Both the position numbers and the translations under genes were made by a program. A stretch of 64,000 bases of DNA from Polynucleobacter sp. TSB-Sco08W16 (lineage in GTDB: Bacteria; Pseudomonadota; Gammaproteobacteria; Burkholderiales; Burkholderiaceae). The notes under the pieces were generated by a model, which worked only from the letters and a program-made list of their open reading frames with translations, did no database searches and was not told the DNA's origin. Location: the NCBI RefSeq assembly GCF_018687455.1, contig NZ_CP061291.1:434001-498000 (forward strand), written 5' to 3'. Below are positions 33,170 through 41,787 of this stretch, in pieces. Positions within the stretch are counted from its first letter, which is position 1, and the number at the start of each line of letters is the position of its first letter.

Positions 33170-35659
33170 TTGCGCTTAGCGATAACGGCATTTATTGCCG
33201 GGGGATCATTCCTTTTCTTTTTGCCACAAGTTCCATCTGGCTGGCTGCTGACATGTTTTGCGGTTAGTGCACCCTGTTCATTTTTCTTATATTTACAGCC
33301 TCGCTCTCAATGGTGTCGGCAGATTTTGATATGCATCTTGCTATTTAGTATTGGCTTTGCATGGAATGCGCGCTATGCGGAAAATCGTCTAGCAAACATT
33401 CTGGATATTGAGTTAGAGGGAAGAGAATTAGGCGTAGAAGGTAGAGTCATTGCCTTGCCACAGAGTAGCTCTACAGGCGCCAAATTTGCATTTGAAATCG
33501 ATCATCTTCTTTCTGGTAGGGATGAAATTGCACCATTTCCAAAGCGAATCTATTTAAGTTGGCAGCCTGCATGGAGGAGTAATCAGACCATTCCTGAAAT
33601 CATTCCTGGCCAGCGATGGAAATTGAAAGTCAAACTCAAAAGACCTTATGGTTCATTAAATCCATACACCTTTGACTTTGAGCGTTGGTCTTTTCATCAA
33701 GATTTTGGTGCTAGTGGCTCAGTAAGGTCTGGTGAGCTTTTGCTACCTCAAGAGATTGGCTATGCTGAATTTGCCTTACGAATGGAGTTGGCACGCTGGA
33801 AGTTGCGTCAAAAGATTCAATCGCTTTTACCTAAAGATGCGCGCTATGCAGGCGTGATCATTGCTTTGGTGATGGGCGATCAAAATGCGATTGATCAAGA
33901 AGATTGGCAAGTATTTAATGCAACGGGCATAGGGCACCTCATTTCTATATCGGGTTTGCATGTCACTATGTTGGCCGGTATTGGCGCCTCTCTTGCGGCA
34001 ATGCTCTGGCGACGCCGCACTTGGCCTCTTCTCATTCCGATTAGCAAGGTTACCGCAGCTTCTGGATTTGTAACGGCATTTATCTACGCGTGGTTGGCTG
34101 GATTTCAGATACCGGCGCAACGAACGATGTATATGGTTGGTGTTGTAGCTTTCGCACTTTGGACCGGCAGGAACCCACGATCTTTTGATATTTGGTGGTG
34201 GGCACTGGCTTTTGTTTTAGTGATTGATCCAATGGCGCCGTACACCCCCGGCTTTTGGCTTTCATTTGGAGCAGTTGCAGCCATTCTCTTTGCGATGGGT
34301 AACTCTTCGGGATTGCTTGGCATACCCACCGGTAAAGAGCCAGAGGTACATTGGTCGACTCGTGTATTGCAAGCCTTGCGTGAGGCATGCCGTGTTCAAG
34401 CAGTTGTCACGATTGCGCTATTGCCATTCACTTTATATTGGTTCTATCAAGTCTCAGTAGTCTCACCGTTTGCCAATGCATTTGCGATTCCTTTGGTGAG
34501 TTATGTGGTGACTCCTGTAGCTATTGCCGGGGCATTATTGCCAGACTTTATGGGGCGATGGCTCTTATTGCCCGCACACCTATCAATGGAATATTTGGGA
34601 ATCATGTTGGAGTGGATGGCTGGTTGGAGTTGGGCGGTCGCTTGGTCTAGGCAGCCAGAATGGTGGCTCTTACTTTTATCAGGAGCCGGAATTATTTATG
34701 CCATTCGTCCTGGGGAGTTACTTAAGGATTATCAATTGAGAGCGCTAGCTTTGCTTCCCTCATTATTCTTATTTACTCCACTAAGTACTTTAGGAATTGC
34801 CTCCCTAAAGCCCGGGGAGTTTAGAGCTACGGTGTTGGATATTGGGCAGGGTACGGCTGTATTGATTGAGACGCGTAGCAAAGCGCTCTTATATGACACG
34901 GGTCCCATTCAGGGAAAAAGAGATGATGCTGGGCAAAGAGTGATTCTGCCCTATTTGAGGGGCAGAGGAATTGCGCACATTGATCGTATGGTGATTAGTC
35001 ATAGCGATAGTGACCATGTTGGAGGGGCAGCTACTTTACTAAAACAAGTTTCATTTGGTTCGATGATGGGTTCTTTGCCCAATAACAACGCATTGTTATT
35101 GAATTTGCAGTCTAGAAAAATCCCTAGTCTTCCCTGTCGCTATGGCCAGCATTGGAATTGGGATGGTGTCGATTTTTTGATTTGGCATCCACATGAAGAA
35201 ACCCTTTTTCAGGATCAATACTCCCTGAAGCCCAATGAAATGAGTTGCGTACTTGAGGTACGCAACCAAAATCATTCTTTGTGGCTAACGGGGGATGTCG
35301 AAAGGCAAGGTGAATCTCACATTATTGATCGTTTGGATGGGCCTGCTCTCAATTCAATTGGTGGTCGCGAGTTGGTGTTTATGGCCCCACACCATGGCAG
35401 CAAAACTTCTTCCTCACTGGAGTTACTTAAGAAGTTAAATCCAGAAATTGCTTTTGCGCAGAATGGCTATCGCAATCGTTATGGTCACCCACATCCAACA
35501 GTGACCGCACGATATGCAAACATGGGCATACCGTTTTATCAAACACCGATAACGGGAGCGCAACTCTGGTTATTCGGCTCAGGCTCTAAGTACTCCGTCA
35601 AATTCTGGAGACAAGAGCTTGATCGCTTATGGCACCGCAAAGATGCCCAGGATTACTGA
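33170..35659 (+). CDS. comEC: DNA internalisation-related protein ComEC/Rec2
   Basis: Inner-membrane channel for transforming DNA. An 829-residue protein with N-terminal membrane segments, an OB-like periplasmic part (residues about 60-190), the competence domain (GIGHLISISGLHVTMLAG) and a C-terminal metallo-beta-lactamase domain with HSDSDHVGG and MAPHHGS. The start is TTG at 33170, 5 nt after tatD; no ATG lies close by. The intact length suggests that DNA uptake is possible. Its 3' end overlaps the convergent gene by 7 nt. Confidence 0.92.
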   Translation: MRLAITAFIAGGSFLFFLPQVPSGWLLTCFAVSAPCSFFLYLQPRSQWCRQILICILLFSIGFAWNARYAENRLANILDIELEGRELGVEGRVIALPQSSSTGAKFAFEIDHLLSGRDEIAPFPKRIYLSWQPAWRSNQTIPEIIPGQRWKLKVKLKRPYGSLNPYTFDFERWSFHQDFGASGSVRSGELLLPQEIGYAEFALRMELARWKLRQKIQSLLPKDARYAGVIIALVMGDQNAIDQEDWQVFNATGIGHLISISGLHVTMLAGIGASLAAMLWRRRTWPLLIPISKVTAASGFVTAFIYAWLAGFQIPAQRTMYMVGVVAFALWTGRNPRSFDIWWWALAFVLVIDPMAPYTPGFWLSFGAVAAILFAMGNSSGLLGIPTGKEPEVHWSTRVLQALREACRVQAVVTIALLPFTLYWFYQVSVVSPFANAFAIPLVSYVVTPVAIAGALLPDFMGRWLLLPAHLSMEYLGIMLEWMAGWSWAVAWSRQPEWWLLLLSGAGIIYAIRPGELLKDYQLRALALLPSLFLFTPLSTLGIASLKPGEFRATVLDIGQGTAVLIETRSKALLYDTGPIQGKRDDAGQRVILPYLRGRGIAHIDRMVISHSDSDHVGGAATLLKQVSFGSMMGSLPNNNALLLNLQSRKIPSLPCRYGQHWNWDGVDFLIWHPHEETLFQDQYSLKPNEMSCVLEVRNQNHSLWLTGDVERQGESHIIDRLDGPALNSIGGRELVFMAPHHGSKTSSSLELLKKLNPEIAFAQNGYRNRYGHPHPTVTARYANMGIPFYQTPITGAQLWLFGSGSKYSVKFWRQELDRLWHRKDAQDY

Positions 35660-36099
35660 GAAAGTTTTCTAGCTTCTTGAAGTTGAGAAATGAAAAATTG
35701 CTCAAATGCAATTGCAAGAAATGTCATCATGACGCCAGCACCAAGTACGAGCGAGAAAATTACAGTAAGGATGACAAGCCAACCCGATTGACAACGATCC
35801 TGCTCTGCAATACCAGGGTTAAATTGAGCATCCCATTTTTCATCAGGGCGCAAACCAAAGGTAATAGTGGTGAGCCAGCTGGCTTCTAAGGCAATAAACC
35901 CAAAAGTGAGAAGTACCCAGCCTGGCGCTGAGAGAAAGTGTGCATCTTTCAGAAGGCCCCAACCAATAACGCCACCTATCAATGCAAGCAATTGCGTCCA
36001 AGCCCAAAAGGATTTGATTCCCTGTAGATAAAAACAATTGAGACCGCTACCAGGAAAAAATAATCCGAGTGCGCAAAATAGGAGTTTGGATTTTTTCAT
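35653..36099 (-). CDS. Small polytopic membrane protein
   Basis: A 148-residue protein with about four hydrophobic segments. The first part (FPGSGLNCFYLQG...WAWTQLLALIGGV) resembles a TM2-like glycine-rich hairpin, but I cannot assign a family. The last segment (VILTVIFSLVLGAGVMMTFLAIAFEQFF) is strongly hydrophobic. It is convergent with comEC, overlapping by 7 nt, and lies 24 nt after a META-domain lipoprotein gene on the same strand. Function is unknown. Confidence 0.65.
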   Translation of the reverse strand: MKKSKLLFCALGLFFPGSGLNCFYLQGIKSFWAWTQLLALIGGVIGWGLLKDAHFLSAPGWVLLTFGFIALEASWLTTITFGLRPDEKWDAQFNPGIAEQDRCQSGWLVILTVIFSLVLGAGVMMTFLAIAFEQFFISQLQEARKLSQ

Positions 36100-36123
36100 G
36101 GTCTTGTTGAATAGGTAATTAGT

Positions 36124-36654
36124 TTATTTATTGGCAGTAGGGCGTTGAACAAAACTTAGCACTTCACGGTCAGTGCCAATCATGAGTAACTGGTCGCCAT
36201 TACGAACGATGCTGCGGTAATCATTGAGCTCATAGAGAAAGTCATTCTCTAATTCCATACGCTGTGGGCTGCAGGCCATTTTGGTGCTGGTGATTTTGCT
36301 TAGACTGAAGCCGCGAGCATCTTCATCCAGTTCTGCAGTAAAGCGATTACACCCAGTTGAGCCACTGATGCGTTGACCCTTAGCATCAAAGGTAATTTGA
36401 ATAGGGTTGCTGGCCTCGCCCTGAGGGATTGGTCTGGCGCGCACCTCACCATTGCTATTGGGTGCCAGATTCCAGCGATTGAGCTCCCATTTGGTATTAC
36501 GCAGTTCGCTGCTAGGAGGGCTGATTTTGGCGCCGCAGGGTGGAATCACGTTCGCACAAGCACTTAAAAGGCCTATTCCCACCCAAGAAAGTGCAACCAG
36601 GAGGCTTTTTGAGCTCTCTCTGTTGATGGTGAAAAGGGGTGTTTTTAGGGGCAT
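36124..36654 (-). CDS. META domain lipoprotein
   Basis: A 176-residue exported protein. The hydrophobic N-terminal stretch ends in a lipobox LLSAC (Cys33), so it should be a lipoprotein. The mature part carries a META/HslJ-like domain: NTKWELNRW at its start, then ISGSTGCNRFTAELD and a conserved MACSPQRMELENDFLYEL. Such domains occur in heat-shock protein HslJ and in motility or envelope proteins. The precise role is unknown. It is probably co-transcribed with the small membrane protein downstream. Confidence 0.83.
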   Translation of the reverse strand: MPLKTPLFTINRESSKSLLVALSWVGIGLLSACANVIPPCGAKISPPSSELRNTKWELNRWNLAPNSNGEVRARPIPQGEASNPIQITFDAKGQRISGSTGCNRFTAELDEDARGFSLSKITSTKMACSPQRMELENDFLYELNDYRSIVRNGDQLLMIGTDREVLSFVQRPTANK

Positions 36655-36879
36655 ATTGTTATAAGTATTTGATTTATATGTATTTTTTATATTACTATCG
36701 CTACTATTCTACTGGTTTAGACGCTTAAATAGGTGGAAGAAGTAGGGGTTTTCGTCTAGAATATGAGGTTTTCCGCTTTACCGTACGTTTAGTTGGTGAG
36801 CTGGAGCCCAAGGTTTTTTGTAGAAATTTCATTGGGTTGTAATCAACCTGTTTTCATTTTTAGATTTTAAGGAATAAGT

Positions 36880-37125
36880 ATGGTCGTCATTCGACTGGCA
36901 CGCGGCGGCTCTAAGAAGCGCCCTTTTTACAGCATCGTTGCTACTGATAAGCGCAACCGTCGTGACTCGAACTTTATCGAGCGCATTGGTTACTTCAATC
37001 CACAAGCAGCTGCATCTGAGCAAGCCATGCGCATCGCTCAAGATCGTTTGACCTATTGGACTGGTGTTGGAGCGCAAATTTCTCCAACGGTTGTTCGTTT
37101 AATTAAGAACAATCCTGCTGTTTAA
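36880..37125 (+). CDS. rpsP: 30S ribosomal protein S16
   Basis: An 81-residue S16, beginning MVVIRLARGGSKKRPFYSIV with the signature block ERIGYFNP. It is the first gene of the classic rpsP-rimM-trmD-rplS operon. An AAGGAATAAGT ribosome site precedes it. The 225-nt upstream gap should hold the operon promoter; a TAGAAT box at 36757-36762 is a weak -10 candidate. Confidence 0.97.
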   Translation: MVVIRLARGGSKKRPFYSIVATDKRNRRDSNFIERIGYFNPQAAASEQAMRIAQDRLTYWTGVGAQISPTVVRLIKNNPAV

Positions 37126-37134
37126 TATTCGCTT

Positions 37135-37169
37135 ACTAAAAGCGTCATCTTGAGGATGATGCTTTTAGT
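37135..37169 (+). promoter_or_regulatory. Strong stem-loop between rpsP and rimM
   Basis: ACTAAAAGCGTCATC (37135-37149) pairs with GATGATGCTTTTAGT (37155-37169) over 15 bp with a single G-U and a 5-nt loop. No T-run follows, so it is not a simple terminator. It may lower expression of rimM-trmD relative to the ribosomal protein, or protect the rpsP message. Confidence 0.6.
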
Positions 37170-37218
37170 GACGAAATTGATTGGTAGTTTCATTTTAGGA
37201 GGATAGGGTGGCTTGCAA

Positions 37219-37785
37219 ATGAGTACACCTTCCCTAAATGATTTGATCGAGCTTGGCGCTATTTCTGAGGCGCAAGGTTTGCAGGGGCAAGTGAAGGTTA
37301 GACCTCACTCTCCAGACCCTGTAGCACTTCTCTCTTCTAAAACAGTTTGGATTTCACTAATCCCGCGTAGGGATGCTGGCGTTTCTGCGTCTGTAGAGCA
37401 AGCTTCATTGACTCAATACAAAGTTAAGAGCGCCAAGATGCATAGCGGCAATGTAGTCGTTGCGCTAGAGGGCGTCACTGATCGTGATCAGGCTTTGGCT
37501 CTCAAGGGAGCCCGTATTTTGGTTGCGCGTGATGCCTTTCCAAAAGCAGAGAGTGATTCTTATTACTGGGTTGATTTAATTGGTTGCCATGCAATCAATT
37601 TGCAAAATGAATCCTTAGGTAATGTTATCGACGTTACTGAAAATGGCGCGCATGGCGTAATCGCTATCGGCGATGCTGGTAGCAAAAATATTCAATACTT
37701 AGTTCCTTTCGTAAAAGAAGTGGTGCAAAACGTAGACTTACCAAACAAGACGATCACGCTCGATTGGCAATTGGACTGGCAATAA
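37219..37785 (+). CDS. rimM: 16S rRNA processing protein RimM
   Basis: Assembly factor for the 30S head that binds S19. An N-terminal beta-barrel (LIELGAISEAQGLQGQVKVRP) is followed by the PRC-barrel (YYWVDLIGCHAIN...LGNVIDV) with the conserved VPFVKEVV end. I use ATG 37219 (188 residues). A TTG two codons upstream (37213) sits 10 nt from a strong AGGAGG and is a real alternative. It lies 93 nt after rpsP behind a hairpin, and trmD follows at 4 nt. Confidence 0.93.
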   Translation: MSTPSLNDLIELGAISEAQGLQGQVKVRPHSPDPVALLSSKTVWISLIPRRDAGVSASVEQASLTQYKVKSAKMHSGNVVVALEGVTDRDQALALKGARILVARDAFPKAESDSYYWVDLIGCHAINLQNESLGNVIDVTENGAHGVIAIGDAGSKNIQYLVPFVKEVVQNVDLPNKTITLDWQLDWQ

Positions 37786-37789
37786 AAAC

Positions 37790-38536
37790 ATGCGCTTTGA
37801 TGTTGTCACCTTATTTCCGGAGATGTTTTCTGCACTCACGCAGTGGGGCATTACTGGTCGCGCATGTGAGCAATCTTTAACGAGTATTCATCTTTGGAAC
37901 CCGCGAGATTTTTGTTCTGATGCTCGTAAGACGGTAGATGATCGTGCCTATGGTGGTGGACCAGGCATGGTGATGATGGCCAAGCCCCTCGAAGATGCGG
38001 TTACCGGTATCAAGGCCTCCCACCAGGCTGCCGGAGTAAAAACGGGGCCAATTTGTCTTTTAGCTCCTCAAGGCGAGCGTTTTTCTCAAAAAATGGCGTC
38101 CGATATCCTGAATATGGGCAACTTAACCTTTGTTTGTGGTCGCTATGAGGCAATAGACCAACGTTTTGTTGAGCGGAACGTCGATTTGCAGCTTTCCATA
38201 GGTGATTTTGTCCTTTCTGGGGGTGAAATCCCCGCTATGGCCATGATGGATGCGGTTATTAGGCTGATTCCTGGGGCTCTTGGAGATGGCCAATCTGCCA
38301 CTCAGGACAGCTTTATGAATGGTCTTTTGGACTATCCGCACTACACCAGGCCAGAGGTTTATGAAAATTTATCGGTGCCGGACGTGCTTTTAGGCGGACA
38401 TCACGCTAAAATAGCGGATTGGCGTCGGCAGAAGTCTTTAGAGCTGACGTTGAGGTTAAGGCCGGACTTAATTGATTTGGCCAGAACCAATGGGTTGCTA
38501 ACCCGAGAAGATGAACAATTTCTTCGCTCGCTGTGA
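37790..38536 (+). CDS. trmD: tRNA (guanine-37-N1)-methyltransferase
   Basis: Methylates G37 next to the anticodon and keeps the reading frame. The SPOUT trefoil-knot motifs are intact: MRFDVVTLFPEMF at the start, VCGRYEAIDQRF, and SIGDFVLSGGEIPAM. It has 248 residues. It follows rimM by 4 nt, and rplS comes 123 nt later. Confidence 0.95.
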   Translation: MRFDVVTLFPEMFSALTQWGITGRACEQSLTSIHLWNPRDFCSDARKTVDDRAYGGGPGMVMMAKPLEDAVTGIKASHQAAGVKTGPICLLAPQGERFSQKMASDILNMGNLTFVCGRYEAIDQRFVERNVDLQLSIGDFVLSGGEIPAMAMMDAVIRLIPGALGDGQSATQDSFMNGLLDYPHYTRPEVYENLSVPDVLLGGHHAKIADWRRQKSLELTLRLRPDLIDLARTNGLLTREDEQFLRSL

Positions 38537-38659
38537 ATTCAGTAGTGATTTAAAGGTTTGGTTTTTTGGTTTAGTGAAATTGTTTTAACTGCATCCTCTA
38601 TTAGGTCCGTTGATTTATATCTCGGGATTAAACGCTAATACGATGTTTAAGGATTCAAA

Positions 38660-39055
38660 ATGAATTTAATTGAAAAAATTGAGCAAGAAGAAATTGCTCG
38701 CTTAAGTGCTAATAAAACTTTGCCAAGCTTTGCGCCTGGTGACACAGTAGTTGTTAGCGTAAACGTAGTTGAGGGTACACGTAAGCGTGCCCAGGCCTTT
38801 GAAGGCGTTGTGATTGCTAAACGTAATCGCGGACTTAATTCCAGCTTTATCGTGCGTAAGATTTCTTCTGGTGAAGGCGTTGAGCGTACTTTCCAAACTT
38901 ATTCACCATTGATCGCTAGCGTTGAAGTGAAGCGTCGCGGTGATGTACGTCGTGCCAAGTTGTACTACTTGCGTGATCGTTCTGGTAAGTCAGCACGTAT
39001 TAAAGAAAAACTTCAAGCACGTGTTAAACCAACAGCTGCTGTTGCTGCTGAATAA
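38660..39055 (+). CDS. rplS: 50S ribosomal protein L19
   Basis: L19 at the subunit interface. The 131 residues include the typical PSFAPGDTVVVSV, EGTRKRAQAFEGVVI and RRGDVRRAKLYYLRDRSGKSARI blocks, with a short Ala/Val-rich tail. An AAGGA ribosome site precedes the ATG. It is the last gene of the rpsP operon, closed by the terminator at 39079. Confidence 0.97.
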   Translation: MNLIEKIEQEEIARLSANKTLPSFAPGDTVVVSVNVVEGTRKRAQAFEGVVIAKRNRGLNSSFIVRKISSGEGVERTFQTYSPLIASVEVKRRGDVRRAKLYYLRDRSGKSARIKEKLQARVKPTAAVAAE

Positions 39056-39078
39056 TTGCTGCTTTGAAGCAAACCAAG

Positions 39079-39102
39079 AAGGCGGCCTAGGTCGCCTTTT
39101 TT
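39079..39102 (+). terminator. Rho-independent terminator of the rpsP operon
   Basis: A stem AAGGCGGCC/GGTCGCCTT (one G-U) runs into six T, 24 nt past the rplS stop. Confidence 0.85.
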
Positions 39103-39115
39103 GTTGCCTTAGAAT

Positions 39116-39859
39116 ATGACTATGCCCAAAACCTCAAAGCCCGAAGAAGACGCAATTAATGTAGCTGCGCCCCCAGGCTTTAATGCGGAGGCCATTCCGA
39201 TTCATGAGGTTTGCGCTGGCGATAAAAAGGTTGCCCCTGAATTTCTGGCGCCACAGGGATTGAGGCAGCGTCTTCAATCCCCCCCAGAATGGCAACCCGA
39301 AATTACGGACGAGAATCGTCACGTCATTGCGGCCGACATTATTGCTCGTCGTCAGGCGGTCGGAAAAGTAACCAGAGCAGCAGTATTAATTCCGCTGCTA
39401 TTGAAAGAAGATGGCCTCTCTGTTTTGCTGACTCAAAGAACGAATCATTTACGTGATCATGCTGGGCAGATTAGTTTTCCAGGTGGGCGTATGGACCCCG
39501 AGGACTTGAGTCCAAATGACACTGCCTTAAGGGAGAGTCAAGAAGAGATCGGTTTAGATCCTCAGCGGGTAGAGATCATCGGACATCTTCCTCAATATTT
39601 GACGGTGTCTGGTTATAGCGTTACCCCTGTAGTAGGATTAGTCCAGCCTCAGGCAGAATATGTCTTAGATGAGTTTGAAGTGGCCGATATCTTTGAGGTG
39701 CCACTGAATTTTTTATTAGATCCTGCCAACCATCAGGTTAGACTATGGCAAAGTGAGCAGGGCGGGCGTCGTTTTTATTCAATGCCTTATGAGGGCCGCT
39801 TTATTTGGGGTGCTACTGCGGGAATGTTGCGTAACCTTTATCATTTATTAAAAGTATGA
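39116..39859 (+). CDS. Nudix hydrolase, probable CoA pyrophosphatase
   Basis: A 247-residue Nudix protein. The Nudix box runs from GGRMD to REXXEEXG (GRMDPEDLSPNDTALRESQEEIG). Ahead of it stands the LLTQRTNHLRDHAGQISFPGG block, the extra motif that marks CoA pyrophosphatases (NudL/YeaB type). It should split CoA into 3',5'-ADP and phosphopantetheine. About 75 N-terminal residues are outside the fold and look flexible. A second ATG two codons in is possible. It overlaps the CobD/CbiB-like gene by 4 nt. Confidence 0.88.
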   Translation: MTMPKTSKPEEDAINVAAPPGFNAEAIPIHEVCAGDKKVAPEFLAPQGLRQRLQSPPEWQPEITDENRHVIAADIIARRQAVGKVTRAAVLIPLLLKEDGLSVLLTQRTNHLRDHAGQISFPGGRMDPEDLSPNDTALRESQEEIGLDPQRVEIIGHLPQYLTVSGYSVTPVVGLVQPQAEYVLDEFEVADIFEVPLNFLLDPANHQVRLWQSEQGGRRFYSMPYEGRFIWGATAGMLRNLYHLLKV

Positions 39860-40815
39860 CTTTCTTTTCTATCCTCTTCGCCCTCATTGCTGAGCAATAT
39901 CGCCCAGTGACTTCTAGCCATTGGATTGCGCGTATGAGCGCTCGTTGGTTGGATTGGGTTGCTGCTGAATTCGGTGGCAAGACTGACGCAGGTGCAAGCC
40001 CAGTGGGCGCGCGTATGGCTTGTATGGTTGCATTCATTCTTCCAACCTTCTTAGTATTTATGGTGTACGTCACTTGTATGGTGACTTATCCGGTTCTGGG
40101 TTTCTTGTGGAATATCGTAATTGCTTACTTATTCTTTGGCTTCCGTCAGTTCAGCCACTCCTTTACTGCAGTTCATGAAGCAATTGAAGCCCATGATTTG
40201 CCTGCAGCACGCTTAGCCCTTGCTGAATGGTATGGCCCAGAACTGGATACCTCAGAACTTTCTGAAGCCGAGGTAATTTCATTGGCGCTTGAGCGCGCCA
40301 TTATTGGTTCACATCGCCATGTCTTTGGTGTGCTCTTCTGGTTCATGATGCCAATGGGTCCTGCAGGTGTGGTTCTCTATCGCTTGGCTGACATCGCTGC
40401 ACAGCGTTGGTCTGAGCGTGGTGATTACAACCTGAGCGAAGCTGCGCGTCATTTCTTCTATGTATTAGATTGGATTCCATCACGAATCACTGCGATGGGT
40501 TTTGCCATTGTTGGCAACTTTGAGGGCGCAGTGTATGCATGGCGCTACTTGACCCAAAAATGGGCTGACCCATTGAATGCAGTGATCTTGGCAGCAGGTA
40601 GTGGGGCACTAGGCGTGCGTTTGGGTGAGCCTCTGAGTGAGCCGGATAGTGATGAGGCCTTGCGTATGGCTGAGGCTGGAGAGCCGGTGGCTTATGAAGT
40701 CGGTCTTGAGCCGACTGAGCGCACAATGCGTTCTGCGGTAGGTTTGGTGTGGCGCTTAGTTATCGCTTGGATGGCTTTGTTGCTAATGCTGACCATCGCT
40801 CTTTGGCTTGGCTAA
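39856..40815 (+). CDS. CobD/CbiB-like membrane protein
   Basis: A 319-residue protein with four to five hydrophobic segments (about 50-105, 160-185 and the extreme C-terminus) and the CobD/CbiB-family block in FGVLFWFMMPMGPAGVVLYRLAD. True CbiB makes adenosylcobinamide phosphate, but no cobalamin genes are near, and in this group such proteins are often only annotated as CobD/CbiB or AmpE-like. It is coupled to the Nudix gene, and its 3' end overlaps the convergent rsgA by 56 nt. Confidence 0.72.
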   Translation: MTFFSILFALIAEQYRPVTSSHWIARMSARWLDWVAAEFGGKTDAGASPVGARMACMVAFILPTFLVFMVYVTCMVTYPVLGFLWNIVIAYLFFGFRQFSHSFTAVHEAIEAHDLPAARLALAEWYGPELDTSELSEAEVISLALERAIIGSHRHVFGVLFWFMMPMGPAGVVLYRLADIAAQRWSERGDYNLSEAARHFFYVLDWIPSRITAMGFAIVGNFEGAVYAWRYLTQKWADPLNAVILAAGSGALGVRLGEPLSEPDSDEALRMAEAGEPVAYEVGLEPTERTMRSAVGLVWRLVIAWMALLLMLTIALWLG

Positions 40816-41773
40816 TTCCCTGAATTTGAGTATCCGCTGTTTTTGAATCTGAAAGCAGTTGCCTAAATAGCGCCAGTCTTTCTGGCGCTATTTCATTTCT
40901 GTCTACTGCATCACGTACAGCGCAATCTGGTTCGGACTGATGGGTGCAATTATGAAAACGGCATTTGCCTAACAAGTCTTTAAATTCTCTAAAGGCATGT
41001 TGTAACTCGCTGACCGACATATGAGCCAGACCAAATTCTTGAAAGCCTGGTGAATCAATGAGTGCGCCGAGTTTTCCAGATTCGCTTCGACCCCAAGCTT
41101 CAGGCAATTCAAAATAGCGACAAGCAGTAGTAGTATGTTTACCGGTGTCTAAGCGAACTGAGTATTCCTGAGTGAGTGCTGCAGCATTGGGAACCCAGGC
41201 ATTTAGTAGACTAGATTTACCCATTCCTGATTGACCTACAAAAACAGATACTTTGCCTGCGATTACAGGGCGCAAGAGCTCAATCGAGGTGCTATCAAAT
41301 TTTGCCGATACTTCGTTCACTGGATAGCCCATGCGGGCATAAGGCGCAATGATTTTGCGAGCATGTTCTAAGTTATCTTTGAGATCGCACTTATTGAGCA
41401 AAATATGTAAACCAATTTGATTGGCTTCAGCAGCTACTACGGCTCTTCCCAAGAGATCGGGCGAGAAAGCAGGTTGTGTTGCTAGCACCACTAAAATTTG
41501 ATCAACATTAGAGGCAATAATCTTGCTCTTGAAAGCATCTGAACGATACAGAATGTTCTCGCGAGGCTCAATCTGAATGATGCGTGCTTGATCGGCCGAG
41601 GTCATTTCCAATAGCATGCGATCACCAACAGCGCCGATATGTTGTTTCGCCGGAGTGCTCACCTGAATGAGTGGACCACTGGGCGATTCATTGCCAAGTG
41701 CATCCCCAACTAGACGCTGCGCTAAATAATGCCTTCCATAAGAAGCGGTCAGTAGCGCGTGAAATTGTTCCAT
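40760..41773 (-). CDS. rsgA: Ribosome small subunit GTPase RsgA
   Basis: Circularly permuted GTPase for late 30S maturation. An N-terminal OB-fold is followed by the permuted G motifs: LNKCDL (G4), GQSGMGKSSLLN (G1) and IDSPGFQEFG (G3). The C-terminal zinc site is CRFHNCTHQSEPDCAV. It has 337 residues with a short tail overlapping the CobD-like gene by 56 nt. It lies 14 nt after the M48 protease gene, probably the same transcript. Confidence 0.94.
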   Translation of the reverse strand: MEQFHALLTASYGRHYLAQRLVGDALGNESPSGPLIQVSTPAKQHIGAVGDRMLLEMTSADQARIIQIEPRENILYRSDAFKSKIIASNVDQILVVLATQPAFSPDLLGRAVVAAEANQIGLHILLNKCDLKDNLEHARKIIAPYARMGYPVNEVSAKFDSTSIELLRPVIAGKVSVFVGQSGMGKSSLLNAWVPNAAALTQEYSVRLDTGKHTTTACRYFELPEAWGRSESGKLGALIDSPGFQEFGLAHMSVSELQHAFREFKDLLGKCRFHNCTHQSEPDCAVRDAVDRNEIAPERLALFRQLLSDSKTADTQIQGISQAKERWSALATKPSKR

Positions 41774-41787
41774 GCTATTGGTTTGCT

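Noticed and set aside
36757..36762. TAGAAT as -10 box of the rpsP operon
   Set aside because: No acceptable -35 box at 16-18 nt upstream, so it is mentioned under rpsP but not listed as a promoter.
37208..37222. Four-codon mini-ORF (GTG to TGA) overlapping the rimM start
   Set aside because: It is too short to support and could arise by chance. It matters only as a reminder that the rimM start is ambiguous.
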